This document shows positions 7,517 through 16,911 of a stretch of 56,920 nt of DNA, piece by piece. Origin of the DNA: an uncultured Clostridia bacterium (GTDB lineage: Bacteria; Bacillota; Clostridia; Oscillospirales; Ruminococcaceae); the NCBI GenBank assembly GCA_947589355.1, contig CANPZC010000012.1:1-56920 (forward strand). The letters are read 5' to 3'. The notes beneath the pieces are model-generated. The model was not told the origin of the DNA. It saw only the letters and a program-made list of their open reading frames with translations, and made no database searches. Position numbers and translations under genes: made by a program. Every line of letters begins with the position of its first letter. Positions within the stretch are counted from its first letter, which is position 1.

Positions 7517-8142
7517 GTATATTGATCGTCGTCATCTTCAAACGTATAATCTTCGAGTGCTTCTTTTACCTGCGAAAACGAATAACCGAGCCTTACAAGG
7601 GCGTTTTTTACCTTACCGAGCGACTTTTTATCGCGTATTTTATGGGCATACTTTTCTTCGACAAGCTCTTTCAGCCGCTCGACCGCCGTCTCGCGATAGG
7701 GCGCAAGAGCTACTTCTATAAACTCATTGTCGAGACCTTTAAGCCGCATTTCTCGCACGCATCTATAATAGCCAAAGCCCTTGACTTCTACCAGACGGCG
7801 CGCCATATTCACCGCGTAACGCTTATCGTTTATAACGCCTATCTCAACCAGCCTTGCCATTGTATCAAAGCACACCTGCGTGGGGTAATTCTGCTCCAGC
7901 TTTTTGAAAAGCTCGGTATACGAATAGTCTTTATAATCGAGAAGATAGAGGGCGCGCTCTTTGGCAGTTCTCAGCTTGTTGGCATACGATACCTGCTTCC
8001 ACGCGCTCTCGGGCAGAGACATCGGCGCTTTAAGATGATAGTCTGTAATTATTTCAATATTCAGATAATCTTTCTCGCCGTCGTCAAACTCTACCTCGTA
8101 GGTATTGCCCTTGTACTTCTCAATTTTTGTTATGTTCATCAT
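7513..8142 (-). CDS. recX: Regulatory protein RecX
   Basis: Modulator of RecA filaments, 209 aa. It shows the RecX three-helix repeats: [20 protein letters not shown], then [21 protein letters not shown], then [20 protein letters not shown]. The N-terminal beta-rich extension is the longer Gram-positive type. The start overlaps the recA stop by 4 bp, the usual recA-recX coupling. Confidence 0.92.
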   Translation of the reverse strand: MMNITKIEKYKGNTYEVEFDDGEKDYLNIEIITDYHLKAPMSLPESAWKQVSYANKLRTAKERALYLLDYKDYSYTELFKKLEQNYPTQVCFDTMARLVEIGVINDKRYAVNMARRLVEVKGFGYYRCVREMRLKGLDNEFIEVALAPYRETAVERLKELVEEKYAHKIRDKKSLGKVKNALVRLGYSFSQVKEALEDYTFEDDDDQYT

Positions 8143-9332
8143 TCGTCTACATCAACAGGAGCAAATTCTTCAAAATCGTCGTCGGCATTTACAATAACGC
8201 TGTTTTCATCGCCTGCTGTTGCCGCCGAGCCGTTTGCAGAAGCCTTTGCAGCCGCTGCAATTGCGGAATCTTTCGCGCTCTTTTTGGTATTCATAACAAG
8301 CTCACCGCTGCGCTCGCGCACCTGCTTTTCTATCTCTTTGAAAAGCTCGGGGTTTGCAAGCAGATAGTCTTTTGAATTATCCCTGCCCTGACCGAGTTTC
8401 ATGTCGTTATAGCTGAACCAAGCGCCGCCTTTCTTGACGATGCCAAGCTCAACGGCTAGGTCGAGCAGTTCGCCGTCACGGGAGATGCCCTTGCCGTAGA
8501 TTATATCAAATTCACATTCTTTGAACGGCGGAGCAACTTTGTTCTTTACTACCTTGCACTTTGTTCTGTTGCCTATGACCTCAGAGCCGACCTTGAGCTG
8601 TTCCTGACGTCTGACCTCGATACGAACGGAGCTGTAGAATTTGAGCGCTCTGCCGCCGGGGGTAGTTTCGGGGTTGCCATACATAACGCCTATCTTTTCA
8701 CGTATCTGGTTTATAAACACCGCAACGCAGTTTGATTTTGAAATTACCGCAGTCAGCTTTCTCATAGCCTGCGACATAAGCCTTGCAAGCTGTCCTACAT
8801 GGGTATCGCCCATATCGCCGTCTATCTCGGCTTTGGTAGCCATTGCCGCCACGGAATCGACCACTATACAGTCAATTGCGCCCGAGCGGACGAGAGTTTC
8901 GGCTATCTGCAAAGCGTCTTCGCCGCTGTCGGGCTGAGATACCAAGAGGGCATCGGTATCAACGCCGAGAGCCGCCGCATACACGGGGTCAAGCGCGTGC
9001 TCTACGTCAATAAACGCCGCGTTGCCGCCAAGCTTTTGCGCCTCTGCGATTATGTGAAGCGCAACGGTGGTCTTGCCCGAGCTTTCAGGGCCGTATATCT
9101 CTACCACTCTGCCGCGGGGCACGCCGCCTATGCCAAGCGCCATATCAAGTGTGAGCGAGCCTGTTGATATTGCCGCAACATCGAGCGCCTTTGTTGAGCC
9201 GAGACGCATTACCGCGCCTTTACCATACTTTTTCTCGATCTCCGCGATAGCGCCCTGCAAAGCTTTCTGCTTTTCTTCGGCGGTATCGGGTATCTCCAAC
9301 TGCTTTTTTGATTCTTTCTTTCCTGCTGCCAT
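8139..9332 (-). CDS. recA: Recombinase RecA
   Basis: DNA strand-exchange ATPase and SOS coprotease, 397 aa. Walker A is GPESSGKT (residues 81-88). The Walker B region, the L1/L2 DNA loops ([22 protein letters not shown]) and the C-terminal lid are all present. The N-terminus is a little extended and Lys-rich, and the C-terminus carries an Ala/Ser-rich stretch before an acidic tail, both longer than in E. coli. AAAGGA lies upstream of the ATG at 9332. Confidence 0.98.
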   Translation of the reverse strand: MAAGKKESKKQLEIPDTAEEKQKALQGAIAEIEKKYGKGAVMRLGSTKALDVAAISTGSLTLDMALGIGGVPRGRVVEIYGPESSGKTTVALHIIAEAQKLGGNAAFIDVEHALDPVYAAALGVDTDALLVSQPDSGEDALQIAETLVRSGAIDCIVVDSVAAMATKAEIDGDMGDTHVGQLARLMSQAMRKLTAVISKSNCVAVFINQIREKIGVMYGNPETTPGGRALKFYSSVRIEVRRQEQLKVGSEVIGNRTKCKVVKNKVAPPFKECEFDIIYGKGISRDGELLDLAVELGIVKKGGAWFSYNDMKLGQGRDNSKDYLLANPELFKEIEKQVRERSGELVMNTKKSAKDSAIAAAAKASANGSAATAGDENSVIVNADDDFEEFAPVDVDE

Positions 9333-9377
9333 GTCTGTCAGTCCTTTCTGCGGAAAACCGCATGATGTTTTTACTTT

Positions 9378-9431
9378 TGTGATCCGTTCACATATATATT
9401 ATAACACAACAAGTGTACAAAAGTACGTACT
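9378..9431 (-). promoter_or_regulatory. recA promoter with two operator-like palindromes
   Basis: The -10 TATAAT (9398-9403) carries a TGTG extension, while the -35 position (9421-9426) is poor. A palindrome TGTGA-N5-TCACA (9378-9392) lies at the expected start site, and a perfect AGTACGTACT (9422-9431) covers the -35 position. Neither matches the classic Bacillus LexA box, so the regulator is not identified. Confidence 0.55.
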
Positions 9432-9464
9432 GCAAGTTTAAGGGTGATTTTTTGTACTGCAAAG

Positions 9465-10307
9465 CTACTCGCAACGCCAAGTGCCTGTAACTATGCGGAA
9501 TTTTCCACACAGATCTTTTCTTGACCTTACGTTTTCAAAGCTGTGCTGTATCATTATGCCCGAAACTTCGTCCTCCTGACCTATGCCTATCTCAAAGCAC
9601 ATAACGCCGCCGTCTTTCAAAGAATTCTTCCAAAGTCTTACGATATCTCTGTAGTAGTCGCAGCCGTCAACGCCGCCGTATAACGCCTCTTTCGGCTCAA
9701 AGCCGACCTGCTTTTGCAGATGCTGCATATCATCTTCGGTAAGGTACGGAGGGTTACATACTATAAGATCAAGGTCATGGAACCGCTCTGCCGTTTGCTT
9801 TTCCGTAACGTCAGCAAGCATGGGCGTTACGCCGCTTGAATTGAGCTTAATATTTTTAAGAAGATACTCATAAGCCTTTGGCGACTTTTCAACTGCTGTA
9901 ATGCGGCAGGCGATGTTTTTCTCTATCGCAATGCTGATACAGCCGCTGCCTGCGCACAAGTCTACTGCCGAGATATCGCTGCTGTTTTTAAAGGTATTCA
10001 AAACAAACTCAACGAGTGTTTCGGTATCCTGACGAGGTATAAGCACGCCCTCTCCGACATAAAACGGCAGACCGTAAAACTCCCATTTTCCAAGCAAATA
10101 TTGCAGCGGATAGCCGTCTGAATACCTTTCTGTAATATCTTGTATACGCGCGACATTTTCATCGCTTATCGGCGCGCCGTTTTTGATAAAGTTTCTTTCC
10201 TGCAAAACATCTGAAAAAATACATCTTACGTCAAAATCTGCGCTGTCGAAGCCTTTTTCTTCAAGCGTTTTTACGCATTTTTCATAAAGTTCTCTGCGGT
10301 CTACCAT
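9465..10307 (-). CDS. prmC: Release factor glutamine methyltransferase
   Basis: SAM-dependent enzyme that methylates the GGQ glutamine of peptide release factors, 280 aa. An N-terminal helical domain is followed by a Rossmann domain with the SAM motif DLCAGSGCISIAI and the catalytic NPPY motif (CNPPYL, near residue 184). It overlaps the upstream DUF1385 gene by 7 bp. In Firmicutes prmC usually sits beside prfA and a DUF1385 gene; only the DUF1385 neighbour is here. Confidence 0.94.
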   Translation of the reverse strand: MVDRRELYEKCVKTLEEKGFDSADFDVRCIFSDVLQERNFIKNGAPISDENVARIQDITERYSDGYPLQYLLGKWEFYGLPFYVGEGVLIPRQDTETLVEFVLNTFKNSSDISAVDLCAGSGCISIAIEKNIACRITAVEKSPKAYEYLLKNIKLNSSGVTPMLADVTEKQTAERFHDLDLIVCNPPYLTEDDMQHLQKQVGFEPKEALYGGVDGCDYYRDIVRLWKNSLKDGGVMCFEIGIGQEDEVSGIMIQHSFENVRSRKDLCGKFRIVTGTWRCE

Positions 10308-11275
10308 CTGTCCTCCTCGGTATCTTCGGGAATTACTGCTTTAAGCGCGGCAATGGCGCACTCTATCTGCTTTTCATCGGGTTCTTTGGTGGTAATTCTT
10401 TGCAGCCACAGACCCGGCGCCGAAAATGCCTTTGTGAACCAGTTGTCATAGCGCCCTGCAAGCCGTATAAATTCATACCCTATACCCACTATTATGGGCA
10501 GAAGCGCAAGTTTGAAGCACATTCTCAAAAGAATATTATCCCACGGCAGGTGCAGGAGCGAAAAGATTATTATACTGATAAGCAGAATAAGGAACATAAA
10601 GCTGGTGCCGCACCTTGGGTGAAAGCGTATATGCTTTTTTACATTTTCGGGGTTCAGTTCCTCGCCTGCCTCATAGCAAGCTATGGTTTTATGCTCTGCG
10701 CCGTGGTAACGGTACATGATCTTCATATCGGGCATAAGGCTTGTAAGCCACATAAAAAGCACAAATATCGCTATTTTTATAACGCCCTCGATCATTGTTT
10801 TTACAACTGAATTGACTTTGACAAATTTTGAAAGCAGTTTTGTGAGCCCTGACGGCAGGAACACAAACAGCAGCACTGCCAGCGCGATGCCAAACACCAT
10901 GCCGACTACCGAGACCGCTGCGCCTAGCTTGTCGCCGAGCTTTTCATCGAGCCATTTTTCAAACTTCGACTGCGGCTCTTCCTCCAGTCCCTGCATTGAT
11001 TTGTCGGCAGACTTTGAAAGGCATTTATAGCCCTCGGTAAAGGTTATTGCAAAGTTGAATATACCGCGAAGAAACGGCACTTTTCTATACCAAGGCATAT
11101 TCTTGCCGTTGTTTATATCCCACACTTCAAGATCTATCTCTCCGCCGGGAAGCCTGCACGCCATTGCCGACTTATACAGACCGCGCATCATAACGCCCTC
11201 GATAAGCGCCTGACCGCCTATTTTTGACTTGAACTTACAGCCGTTTTCAGCTGTCTTTTCCGTCTTGCTGCTCAT
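10301..11275 (-). CDS. DUF1385 membrane protein
   Basis: Polytopic protein of 324 aa in the DUF1385 family, often found next to prmC. It shows IGGQALIEGVMMRG near the N-terminus and the conserved YHGAEHKTIACYEAGEELNPENVKKH-type region, with four hydrophobic segments around residues 115-270. The histidines of HGAEHKT and HPRCGTSF look like a metal site. I chose the ATG at 11275 because GAAAGGAAT precedes it; an upstream in-frame codon at 11320 would overlap the kinase gene by 74 bp. The function is unknown. Confidence 0.85.
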   Translation of the reverse strand: MSSKTEKTAENGCKFKSKIGGQALIEGVMMRGLYKSAMACRLPGGEIDLEVWDINNGKNMPWYRKVPFLRGIFNFAITFTEGYKCLSKSADKSMQGLEEEPQSKFEKWLDEKLGDKLGAAVSVVGMVFGIALAVLLFVFLPSGLTKLLSKFVKVNSVVKTMIEGVIKIAIFVLFMWLTSLMPDMKIMYRYHGAEHKTIACYEAGEELNPENVKKHIRFHPRCGTSFMFLILLISIIIFSLLHLPWDNILLRMCFKLALLPIIVGIGYEFIRLAGRYDNWFTKAFSAPGLWLQRITTKEPDEKQIECAIAALKAVIPEDTEEDRW

Positions 11276-12770
11276 ATATGGTATTCCTTTCGTCGTCGTT
11301 GTTGGTGATAAGCTCAACATTTATGGTTTCTGTTTTATCCTTTTTGCCCTGATTTGTGGGCTCGATAGCAGGCAGGGTTATTACCACGGTAGTACCCACG
11401 CCAAGCTCGCTTTTAACTGTAAGCGTACCCGAATGCATTCTGATTATCTCATCTGCAACCGCAAGACCTATGCCCGAACCGCGCCTTGTCTGCTCGGCTT
11501 TGAAAAATTTTGTTTTTACTTTAGGCAGGTCTTCTTCCGAAATGCCTATTCCCGTATCTGAAACGGAAATAACTATATCCCCGTCCTCCTCATAAGCTTC
11601 TACAGATATGGTATCGCCTGCATCTGAATATTTTACGGCGTTATCAACGATATTTATAAACACCTGTTTCAGCCTGTTTCTGTCGCCGTATACGAACGGC
11701 AGCATTTCGGGCTCGTAGTATTCAAGCGTCATGCCCAGTTTTTTGGCTCTTTCTTTATAGATAAGCACGGTCTCGCCAAGTTCGGCAAGAATATCAATGG
11801 TAGCTTTATTCAGCAGCAGTCTGCCGTCCTGAATACGTGAAAAGTCAAGCAGCTCTTCGACCATATCAGAAAGCCTTTCGGTCTCGCCGATTATAACTTT
11901 CATACCCTTTTCAATGGTCTCCTTGTCGTCGCTCATATCAAGAAGCGTTTCGCTCCAGCCTTTTATGGCGGTAAGCGGCGTTCGCAGCTCATGCGATACC
12001 GAAGATATAAACTCATTTTTCATAGCTTCTGTATTAGAAAGCTCGTTCGCCATATAGTTTATACTGTCGTAAAGCTCGCCGAGTTCGTCGTCGCGGTCTT
12101 TGACAAGCCGCTGAGAAAAATCGCCCGTTGCTATCTTCCTTGCAAACATATTCACGTCGCGGACGGGATTTACTATAGAACGCACGAAGAACCTGCCCGT
12201 AAAAATCATAAGCGCAACTATTGCGGCAAGCACGAGCGTTATTACAAATATGAAAAGCATTATCTGCCTGTCCACTTTTTCTATAGAGACCATCATTCTG
12301 ATAGCCTGAAACTCGCTGCCGAGCGGCGGTATCATGCAGGTATACGCCATGACTTTTTCGCCCGAGGGCAGCTTTGTATTTACCAGCGCCGAGCCGCTTT
12401 CCGAAGACCTTGCCATATCAAAGTCTGACATATCGGGCTGACCCTGCGGTGAAAATCCCGAAGATGTAAGCGCTATCTGGTCGTCGTGGTCTATAGCCAT
12501 AAGTTCTATCTGGTTCTTATGCTCGTAGTTTTCAATGATGCCGCGTATCTCGGAGTTATAGTTGGTAGTGCCGTCGCTGGCATAACGCTCTATGGCGCTT
12601 GTTATTATGCTCATCTGATTCATTACATACTGCTGGGCGGAGTTGTAATAATAGTACCTTATAAGCACAGCGGCAATTACATCTATTATAAGGAGTATAA
12701 CAATTACAACGCCTAGGTTGTTTACTGCCCAGCGCGTGGTTATGCTGTTCTTTCTTCTGACCTTAGCCAC
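11247..12770 (-). CDS. Sensor histidine kinase
   Basis: Membrane kinase of 507 aa. TM1 covers about 17-40, an extracellular sensor domain 41-170, TM2 171-193 and HAMP 195-245. The HisKA domain has the phosphorylated histidine in SSVSHELRTPL (H260). The HATPase domain has its N box (IVDNAVKYSD) and G boxes (SDTGIGISEED, GSGIGLAVADEI). The start is GTG with GGGAG upstream. It follows its response regulator by 36 bp. The long acidic C-terminal tail is not conserved in kinases. The signal is unknown, though the adjacent lipoprotein is a candidate partner. Confidence 0.93.
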   Translation of the reverse strand: MAKVRRKNSITTRWAVNNLGVVIVILLIIDVIAAVLIRYYYYNSAQQYVMNQMSIITSAIERYASDGTTNYNSEIRGIIENYEHKNQIELMAIDHDDQIALTSSGFSPQGQPDMSDFDMARSSESGSALVNTKLPSGEKVMAYTCMIPPLGSEFQAIRMMVSIEKVDRQIMLFIFVITLVLAAIVALMIFTGRFFVRSIVNPVRDVNMFARKIATGDFSQRLVKDRDDELGELYDSINYMANELSNTEAMKNEFISSVSHELRTPLTAIKGWSETLLDMSDDKETIEKGMKVIIGETERLSDMVEELLDFSRIQDGRLLLNKATIDILAELGETVLIYKERAKKLGMTLEYYEPEMLPFVYGDRNRLKQVFINIVDNAVKYSDAGDTISVEAYEEDGDIVISVSDTGIGISEEDLPKVKTKFFKAEQTRRGSGIGLAVADEIIRMHSGTLTVKSELGVGTTVVITLPAIEPTNQGKKDKTETINVELITNNDDERNTIYEQQDGKDS

Positions 12771-12806
12771 TGTTACACTCCCCTTTCATATGTTCAGTAA
12801 GTAATG

Positions 12807-13511
12807 TTAATTTCCGGGCGCGCTCCACTTATAGCCGTAACCCCATATTGTAAGTATATACTGCGGATTTGAGGGTTCTTTCTCTATCTTCATACGTATA
12901 CGGCGGATATTTACGTCAACTATCTTATCGTCGCCGTAGTATGAATCGCCCCATATATGGTTAAGTATGCTTGTACGGTCGAGAGCGGTATTCTGGTTTT
13001 TGAAGAAATACTCCATTATCTGATACTCTACCTGAGTGAGGTCTATCTGCTGACCGTCGCGGTAGACTGTTCTGCTTTTAAGGTTGAGAGTAAACGGGCC
13101 TGAAACTATTGTAGAATTGCTCTCGGGCTTTGAATGGGAAATATTTACTCTGCGGCAAACGGCATCTACCCTTGCGACAAGCTCGGATATTGAGAACGGC
13201 TTTGTAATATAGTCGTCGGCGCCTATCATCAGAGAGGACACCTTATCTATCTCCTGCGATTTTGCCGAAAGCATGATTATTCCCATAGTTTCGCTTTTTT
13301 CGCGCAGCATTTTGCACACCTGTATGCCGTCTATGCCGGGCATCATTATATCCAGCAATGCAACGTCAAACGTACCGGGGGCGGCATCGTATGCTTTTAT
13401 AGCATCTTCACCGTTATTCACGCTGACGACATCATAGCCGCTCCGTTTCAGGTTCAGCACGACAAATTCCCTTATAGAGTCTTCGTCTTCACACACAAGG
13501 ATCTTTCTCAT
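12807..13511 (-). CDS. OmpR/PhoB-type response regulator
   Basis: DNA-binding regulator of 234 aa. The receiver domain has acidic residues in CEDED, the phospho-acceptor D54 (ALLDIMMPG), a switch serine in MLSAKS, and K in TKPF. The C-terminal winged helix includes LTQVEYQIMEYFF and VDVNIRRIRMKIE. It is encoded just before its kinase and shortly after a lipoprotein with beta-propeller-like repeats. The output genes are not evident. Confidence 0.95.
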   Translation of the reverse strand: MRKILVCEDEDSIREFVVLNLKRSGYDVVSVNNGEDAIKAYDAAPGTFDVALLDIMMPGIDGIQVCKMLREKSETMGIIMLSAKSQEIDKVSSLMIGADDYITKPFSISELVARVDAVCRRVNISHSKPESNSTIVSGPFTLNLKSRTVYRDGQQIDLTQVEYQIMEYFFKNQNTALDRTSILNHIWGDSYYGDDKIVDVNIRRIRMKIEKEPSNPQYILTIWGYGYKWSAPGN

Positions 13512-13554
13512 AAATATCTCTCCTATCCTATAAATTTATCGTTTTGTTATTCCG

Positions 13555-14895
13555 TTACGAGATCACATAAAATCTGCTTTTTATTTTTGAAAGGTCAACG
13601 TCTTCCATACTGCCCGAAAATCTTACAAGGTAATCTATCTGACCTACCGAGGTTATCCTGTTATAGCCTCTTTTTTCATACTCCTCGGCATCGTCGCGCG
13701 AGCTTATTGTGATACGCATAAATTCCCGCGTTGTTTCCTCTAAAGAAGTATCAAACACATAAAACACCGCTTCACCCGTTATAGCATCACGCTTTACAGT
13801 AACGGTGCTTTGCCATTCTTCGGGAAAATCAAGCATATAACCGTTAGAAATGGAATAGTAGCCGACATACTTGGGGTAAAGTTCATAATAATCTCTGTAG
13901 GCGTTCCATGTTGTAAGGTACATCTGCTCTTCGGGGGCTGAAAGCTCATACCCCGGCATAGGCACAACGGTAGGTATCTCTACAATGCCGTCGTTATCCA
14001 TATCTGTAGAATAATATCCGTCGGGACGGACAGTAAGGTCGGCAAGGTCGCTGCCCATTCTGGCAACGGGATTTTGCAGTGAATCATACTTATAATAAAG
14101 AAATTCTGTCTGCAATCGGCTCTCGTCATAGCGGCAGTCTATAAACAACGCTTTGTTATACTCTGTAAGTTTGCCTTTAACATATGAAGCCACTGACTGG
14201 AATCTCTCCGACATATTGATCATGTTGGTCTTGACTATCTGACCTTCGGACATACTTAGCAGTGATGCGGTGGCAAGACCGTTATCGCCGCCCGACTGGA
14301 CTGTGATTATCTCATTATATCCGTCGTTATCTATATCGAGCGTTTCCATTACGCTGTAGCTGTCCTGTGCCGCAAGTGTCAGCTCACCCTGCGAATAGTT
14401 ATACACTTCCATTACCTTTTCATTTATTGAAAGCGTTGAATATCCGACTATCACGCTTATATTGCCGCTGCCGTCCAGTTTTGAAACTATTATCCTGTCA
14501 ACATCTGTGCCTGCGCCTGCTCTGTCGGAAACTGCATGCCACTCGCCTTTTTCGTTTTTATCGAGCACGCACAGCCTTACGCCTGTATCTGTGGGATCTG
14601 TATTGCCGACATTAGGCAGTGTATTGTTAAACTCATAGAAAACTATTGCCTCTTCGGTAGGTTCGTCGTCTATATTCGCTACCATATACGCGCTGCGGTT
14701 ACTGCCGCTTCTGGGGTATTTAAGCGCTATATTGTTGCCTGTACTTTTCATCAGAGCATCATATATTCCCTCCTGCTCTTTGGAAAGTTTTGGAGCTTGC
14801 AGCAGGGTATCTACCGAAAAAGAGCCGAACGAACAGCCGCTGAAAGTAAAAGAAGCGCACAAAACACAAGCCGTCAATAGTTTTTTCAGCTTCAT
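13555..14895 (-). CDS. Lipoprotein with FG-GAP/VCBS-like repeats
   Basis: Secreted lipoprotein of 446 aa. The signal peptide ends in a lipobox (SFTFSGC). The body has several calcium-loop-like repeats typical of integrin-type beta-propellers: NIDDEPTEEA, DIDNDGYNEI and DMDNDGIVEI, followed by a C-terminal domain. I chose the start at 14895, which has AAAGGGG upstream; the longer frame to 14949 runs into promoter and terminator sequence. It lies 43 bp before a response regulator-kinase pair, so it may act as an extracellular sensor accessory. This is inferred from linkage only. Confidence 0.8.
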   Translation of the reverse strand: MKLKKLLTACVLCASFTFSGCSFGSFSVDTLLQAPKLSKEQEGIYDALMKSTGNNIALKYPRSGSNRSAYMVANIDDEPTEEAIVFYEFNNTLPNVGNTDPTDTGVRLCVLDKNEKGEWHAVSDRAGAGTDVDRIIVSKLDGSGNISVIVGYSTLSINEKVMEVYNYSQGELTLAAQDSYSVMETLDIDNDGYNEIITVQSGGDNGLATASLLSMSEGQIVKTNMINMSERFQSVASYVKGKLTEYNKALFIDCRYDESRLQTEFLYYKYDSLQNPVARMGSDLADLTVRPDGYYSTDMDNDGIVEIPTVVPMPGYELSAPEEQMYLTTWNAYRDYYELYPKYVGYYSISNGYMLDFPEEWQSTVTVKRDAITGEAVFYVFDTSLEETTREFMRITISSRDDAEEYEKRGYNRITSVGQIDYLVRFSGSMEDVDLSKIKSRFYVIS

Positions 14896-14925
14896 ATCCG
14901 ACACCCCTTTCAGCAAAACGACAAA

Positions 14926-14957
14926 ATAACCGAATGTAAAAATATACACTCGGTTAT
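14926..14957 (-). terminator. gltA terminator abutting the lipoprotein promoter
   Basis: On the minus strand, ATAACCGA pairs with TCGGTTAT, with an inner TGTA/TACA, followed by TTTTGTCGTTTT. A TATAAT with TGTT extension (14958-14963) abuts it, so the dyad overlaps the start site of the next gene and may also act as an operator. Confidence 0.65.
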
Positions 14958-15004
14958 ATTATAACATATTTCAATAAATTTTTAAAGGGCTTTGAGCAAA
15001 AAAT

Positions 15005-16348
15005 TTATCTTTCATTTATAGGAACATATTTACGTTTATGCAGCACCGACTTATAGGCAGGTCTGATTATCTTCTTGCCGGTAACTATTTCCTCAAACCT
15101 GTGCGCCGACCAGCCTGCCATACGCGATACGGCAAACAGCGGTGTAAAGAGATCCTGCGGTATTTTGAGCATTCTATACACAAGACCCGAATACATATCG
15201 ACATTTGCGCACATCACCTTATCCACGCCCCTTATCTCCTTGAAAAGCTGGGGCGTGAGTTTTTCGATATTGTGCAGCAGTCTGAACTCCGCCTCAAATT
15301 CTGTATTCTTTGCGAGCTTTTCGGCGCTTTCGCGAAGTATTACAGCTCTGGGGTCGGAAAGGGTATATACCGCATGACCCATACCATATATAAGACCTGT
15401 GCCGTCGCCAGCTTCTTTACGCATTATCTTGCGCAGAAAATCGGCAACTTCGCCCTCGTCGTCCCAGTTATGAACATTTTGCTTGATAATATCCTGCATC
15501 TCGGTAACTTTGGCATTTGCGCCGCCGTGTCGGTAGCCTTTAAGTGAACCTATAGCGGCAGAATACGCCGCATACGGGTCTGTACCCGAAGATGTAAGCA
15601 CGCGGCAGGCAAACGTAGAGTTATTGCCTCCGCCGTGCTCGGCGTGCAGCATTAGCATTATATCAAGAAGTTTTGCTTCTTCGTCTGTGAAAACTCTGTC
15701 GGGGCGAATGGTAGACAAAATGGATTCTGCGGTAGACTGCGACTTTATAAGCGGGTGCATATGCATACTTTCGTTATTGAAGTATCTGTTCTTTACCTGC
15801 CATGCAGACACCATTATTGTAGGCATTTTTGCGATTATTGAAACAGCGGTCGCCATTTCATAGTCGGGCGAGGTGCTTTCGGGGTTATCGTCATAAGAAT
15901 ACAGCGAAAGAACGCTTCGACCCATTTGATTCATGATATTTCTCGAGGGATTTTTAAGTATCATATCTTCAAAGAAAGAATCGGGCAGTTCCCTGTTGGC
16001 GGCAAGCAGCGATTTGAACACCTCAAGCTCGTGCTGAGAAGGCAGATCGCCCATAAGCAGAAGATACACTATCTCCTCATAGCCGAATCTGTTTTCTTTA
16101 ACAACATTGCTGACCAAATCACGTATATTATAGCCTCTGTAGATAAGTTCGCCCTCGATAGGTGATTTTTCGCCCTCATTTACCACATATCCGTGAACGT
16201 TACAGATATTTGTAAGACCTGCTACAACACCTGTACCGTCGGCGTTACGCAGACCTTTTTTAACTATGTAATTATCGAAAAGCTCGGGCTTTATCGTATT
16301 GTTTTCAATAAACTTCTTACAGAGAAGTTCGCGTGCGTTAGTATTCAT
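15005..16348 (-). CDS. gltA: Citrate synthase
   Basis: Condenses acetyl-CoA and oxaloacetate to citrate, 447 aa. The catalytic set is visible: His in LHAEHGGG, His in GMGHAVY and Asp in NVDMYSG. The N-terminus (IVKKGLRNADGTGVVAGLT) is the type common in Clostridia. It is monocistronic with its own promoter and terminator. No other TCA-cycle gene lies nearby, so it probably supplies a partial cycle for glutamate. Confidence 0.94.
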   Translation of the reverse strand: MNTNARELLCKKFIENNTIKPELFDNYIVKKGLRNADGTGVVAGLTNICNVHGYVVNEGEKSPIEGELIYRGYNIRDLVSNVVKENRFGYEEIVYLLLMGDLPSQHELEVFKSLLAANRELPDSFFEDMILKNPSRNIMNQMGRSVLSLYSYDDNPESTSPDYEMATAVSIIAKMPTIMVSAWQVKNRYFNNESMHMHPLIKSQSTAESILSTIRPDRVFTDEEAKLLDIMLMLHAEHGGGNNSTFACRVLTSSGTDPYAAYSAAIGSLKGYRHGGANAKVTEMQDIIKQNVHNWDDEGEVADFLRKIMRKEAGDGTGLIYGMGHAVYTLSDPRAVILRESAEKLAKNTEFEAEFRLLHNIEKLTPQLFKEIRGVDKVMCANVDMYSGLVYRMLKIPQDLFTPLFAVSRMAGWSAHRFEEIVTGKKIIRPAYKSVLHKRKYVPINER

Positions 16349-16388
16349 TTTCAGACCTCTCTTCGCTAAAAAATCAAATTATAAATGT

Positions 16389-16418
16389 ATTATAACACAA
16401 AAACGGGCGGCTTGTCAA
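16389..16418 (-). promoter_or_regulatory. gltA promoter
   Basis: Minus-strand TTGACA, 18-bp spacer, TATAAT with TGTG extension (TGTGTTATAAT). Confidence 0.85.
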
Positions 16419-16458
16419 CCGCAAAAGCTTATTTTACCGCACATTACGGCAATAAAAC

Positions 16459-16486
16459 AGCAGTCTGTACAAAATACAGACTGCCG
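16459..16486 (-). terminator. Terminator of the small lipoprotein gene
   Basis: On the minus strand, GCAGTCTGTA pairs with TACAGACTGC around a TTTTG loop, followed by TGTTTTATT, just after the stop at 16497. Confidence 0.75.
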
Positions 16487-16496
16487 AAAGCTTACA

Positions 16497-16820
16497 TTAT
16501 CTTACTATATCGTCAACTATATCTGTTGCGCCGTCAACGGTATCTTTTGCTGCATCGCCGACATCGCTTGCAACATCGCCGACTGTAGAACCGATGTCAT
16601 CTGCCACCGTGTCGCTGTCGTCCTTCTTTGAAGAACTATCGCTTTTGCTTGAACTGTCGGTCTTTGAAGCAGTTGACGAAGTGGTTGTAGCAGCGGCTGA
16701 CGAGTTATCGTTTGAAGATACCTTATCGCCGTTGCTGTTGGTATCTCTGCCGGAGCAGCCTGCAAGCATAAAGCACGCAAGCACTGCCGCGGCAGCTGCA
16801 CTCAATATTCTTTTCAACAT
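16497..16820 (-). CDS. Small Ser/Asp-rich lipoprotein
   Basis: A 107-aa secreted lipoprotein. The signal peptide ends in the lipobox LAGC. It is followed by a low-complexity linker rich in S, T, D and K, and a C-terminal amphipathic repeat of V/I, A, D and T (DDIGSTVGDVASDVGDAAKD) that may form a helix. Its own terminator supports a real transcription unit. I do not recognise the family; the function is unknown. Confidence 0.75.
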   Translation of the reverse strand: MLKRILSAAAAAVLACFMLAGCSGRDTNSNGDKVSSNDNSSAAATTTSSTASKTDSSSKSDSSSKKDDSDTVADDIGSTVGDVASDVGDAAKDTVDGATDIVDDIVR

Positions 16821-16911
16821 ATAATTTCTATCCTTTCGATATATGCATATATTTGTCAGGGGAACATATGTCTGACAGCTTTATTGTAACCGCTGCGGCT
16901 GATATTATTCA

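Noticed and set aside
7477-8367. Long plus-strand frame of 296 codons
   Set aside because: It is antisense to recX and the recA end, which are clear genes; the composition is that of a reverse-complement shadow.
9333-9464. Classical LexA (SOS) box at recA
   Set aside because: No CGAAC-N4-GTTCG or close variant was seen; only unrelated palindromes are present.
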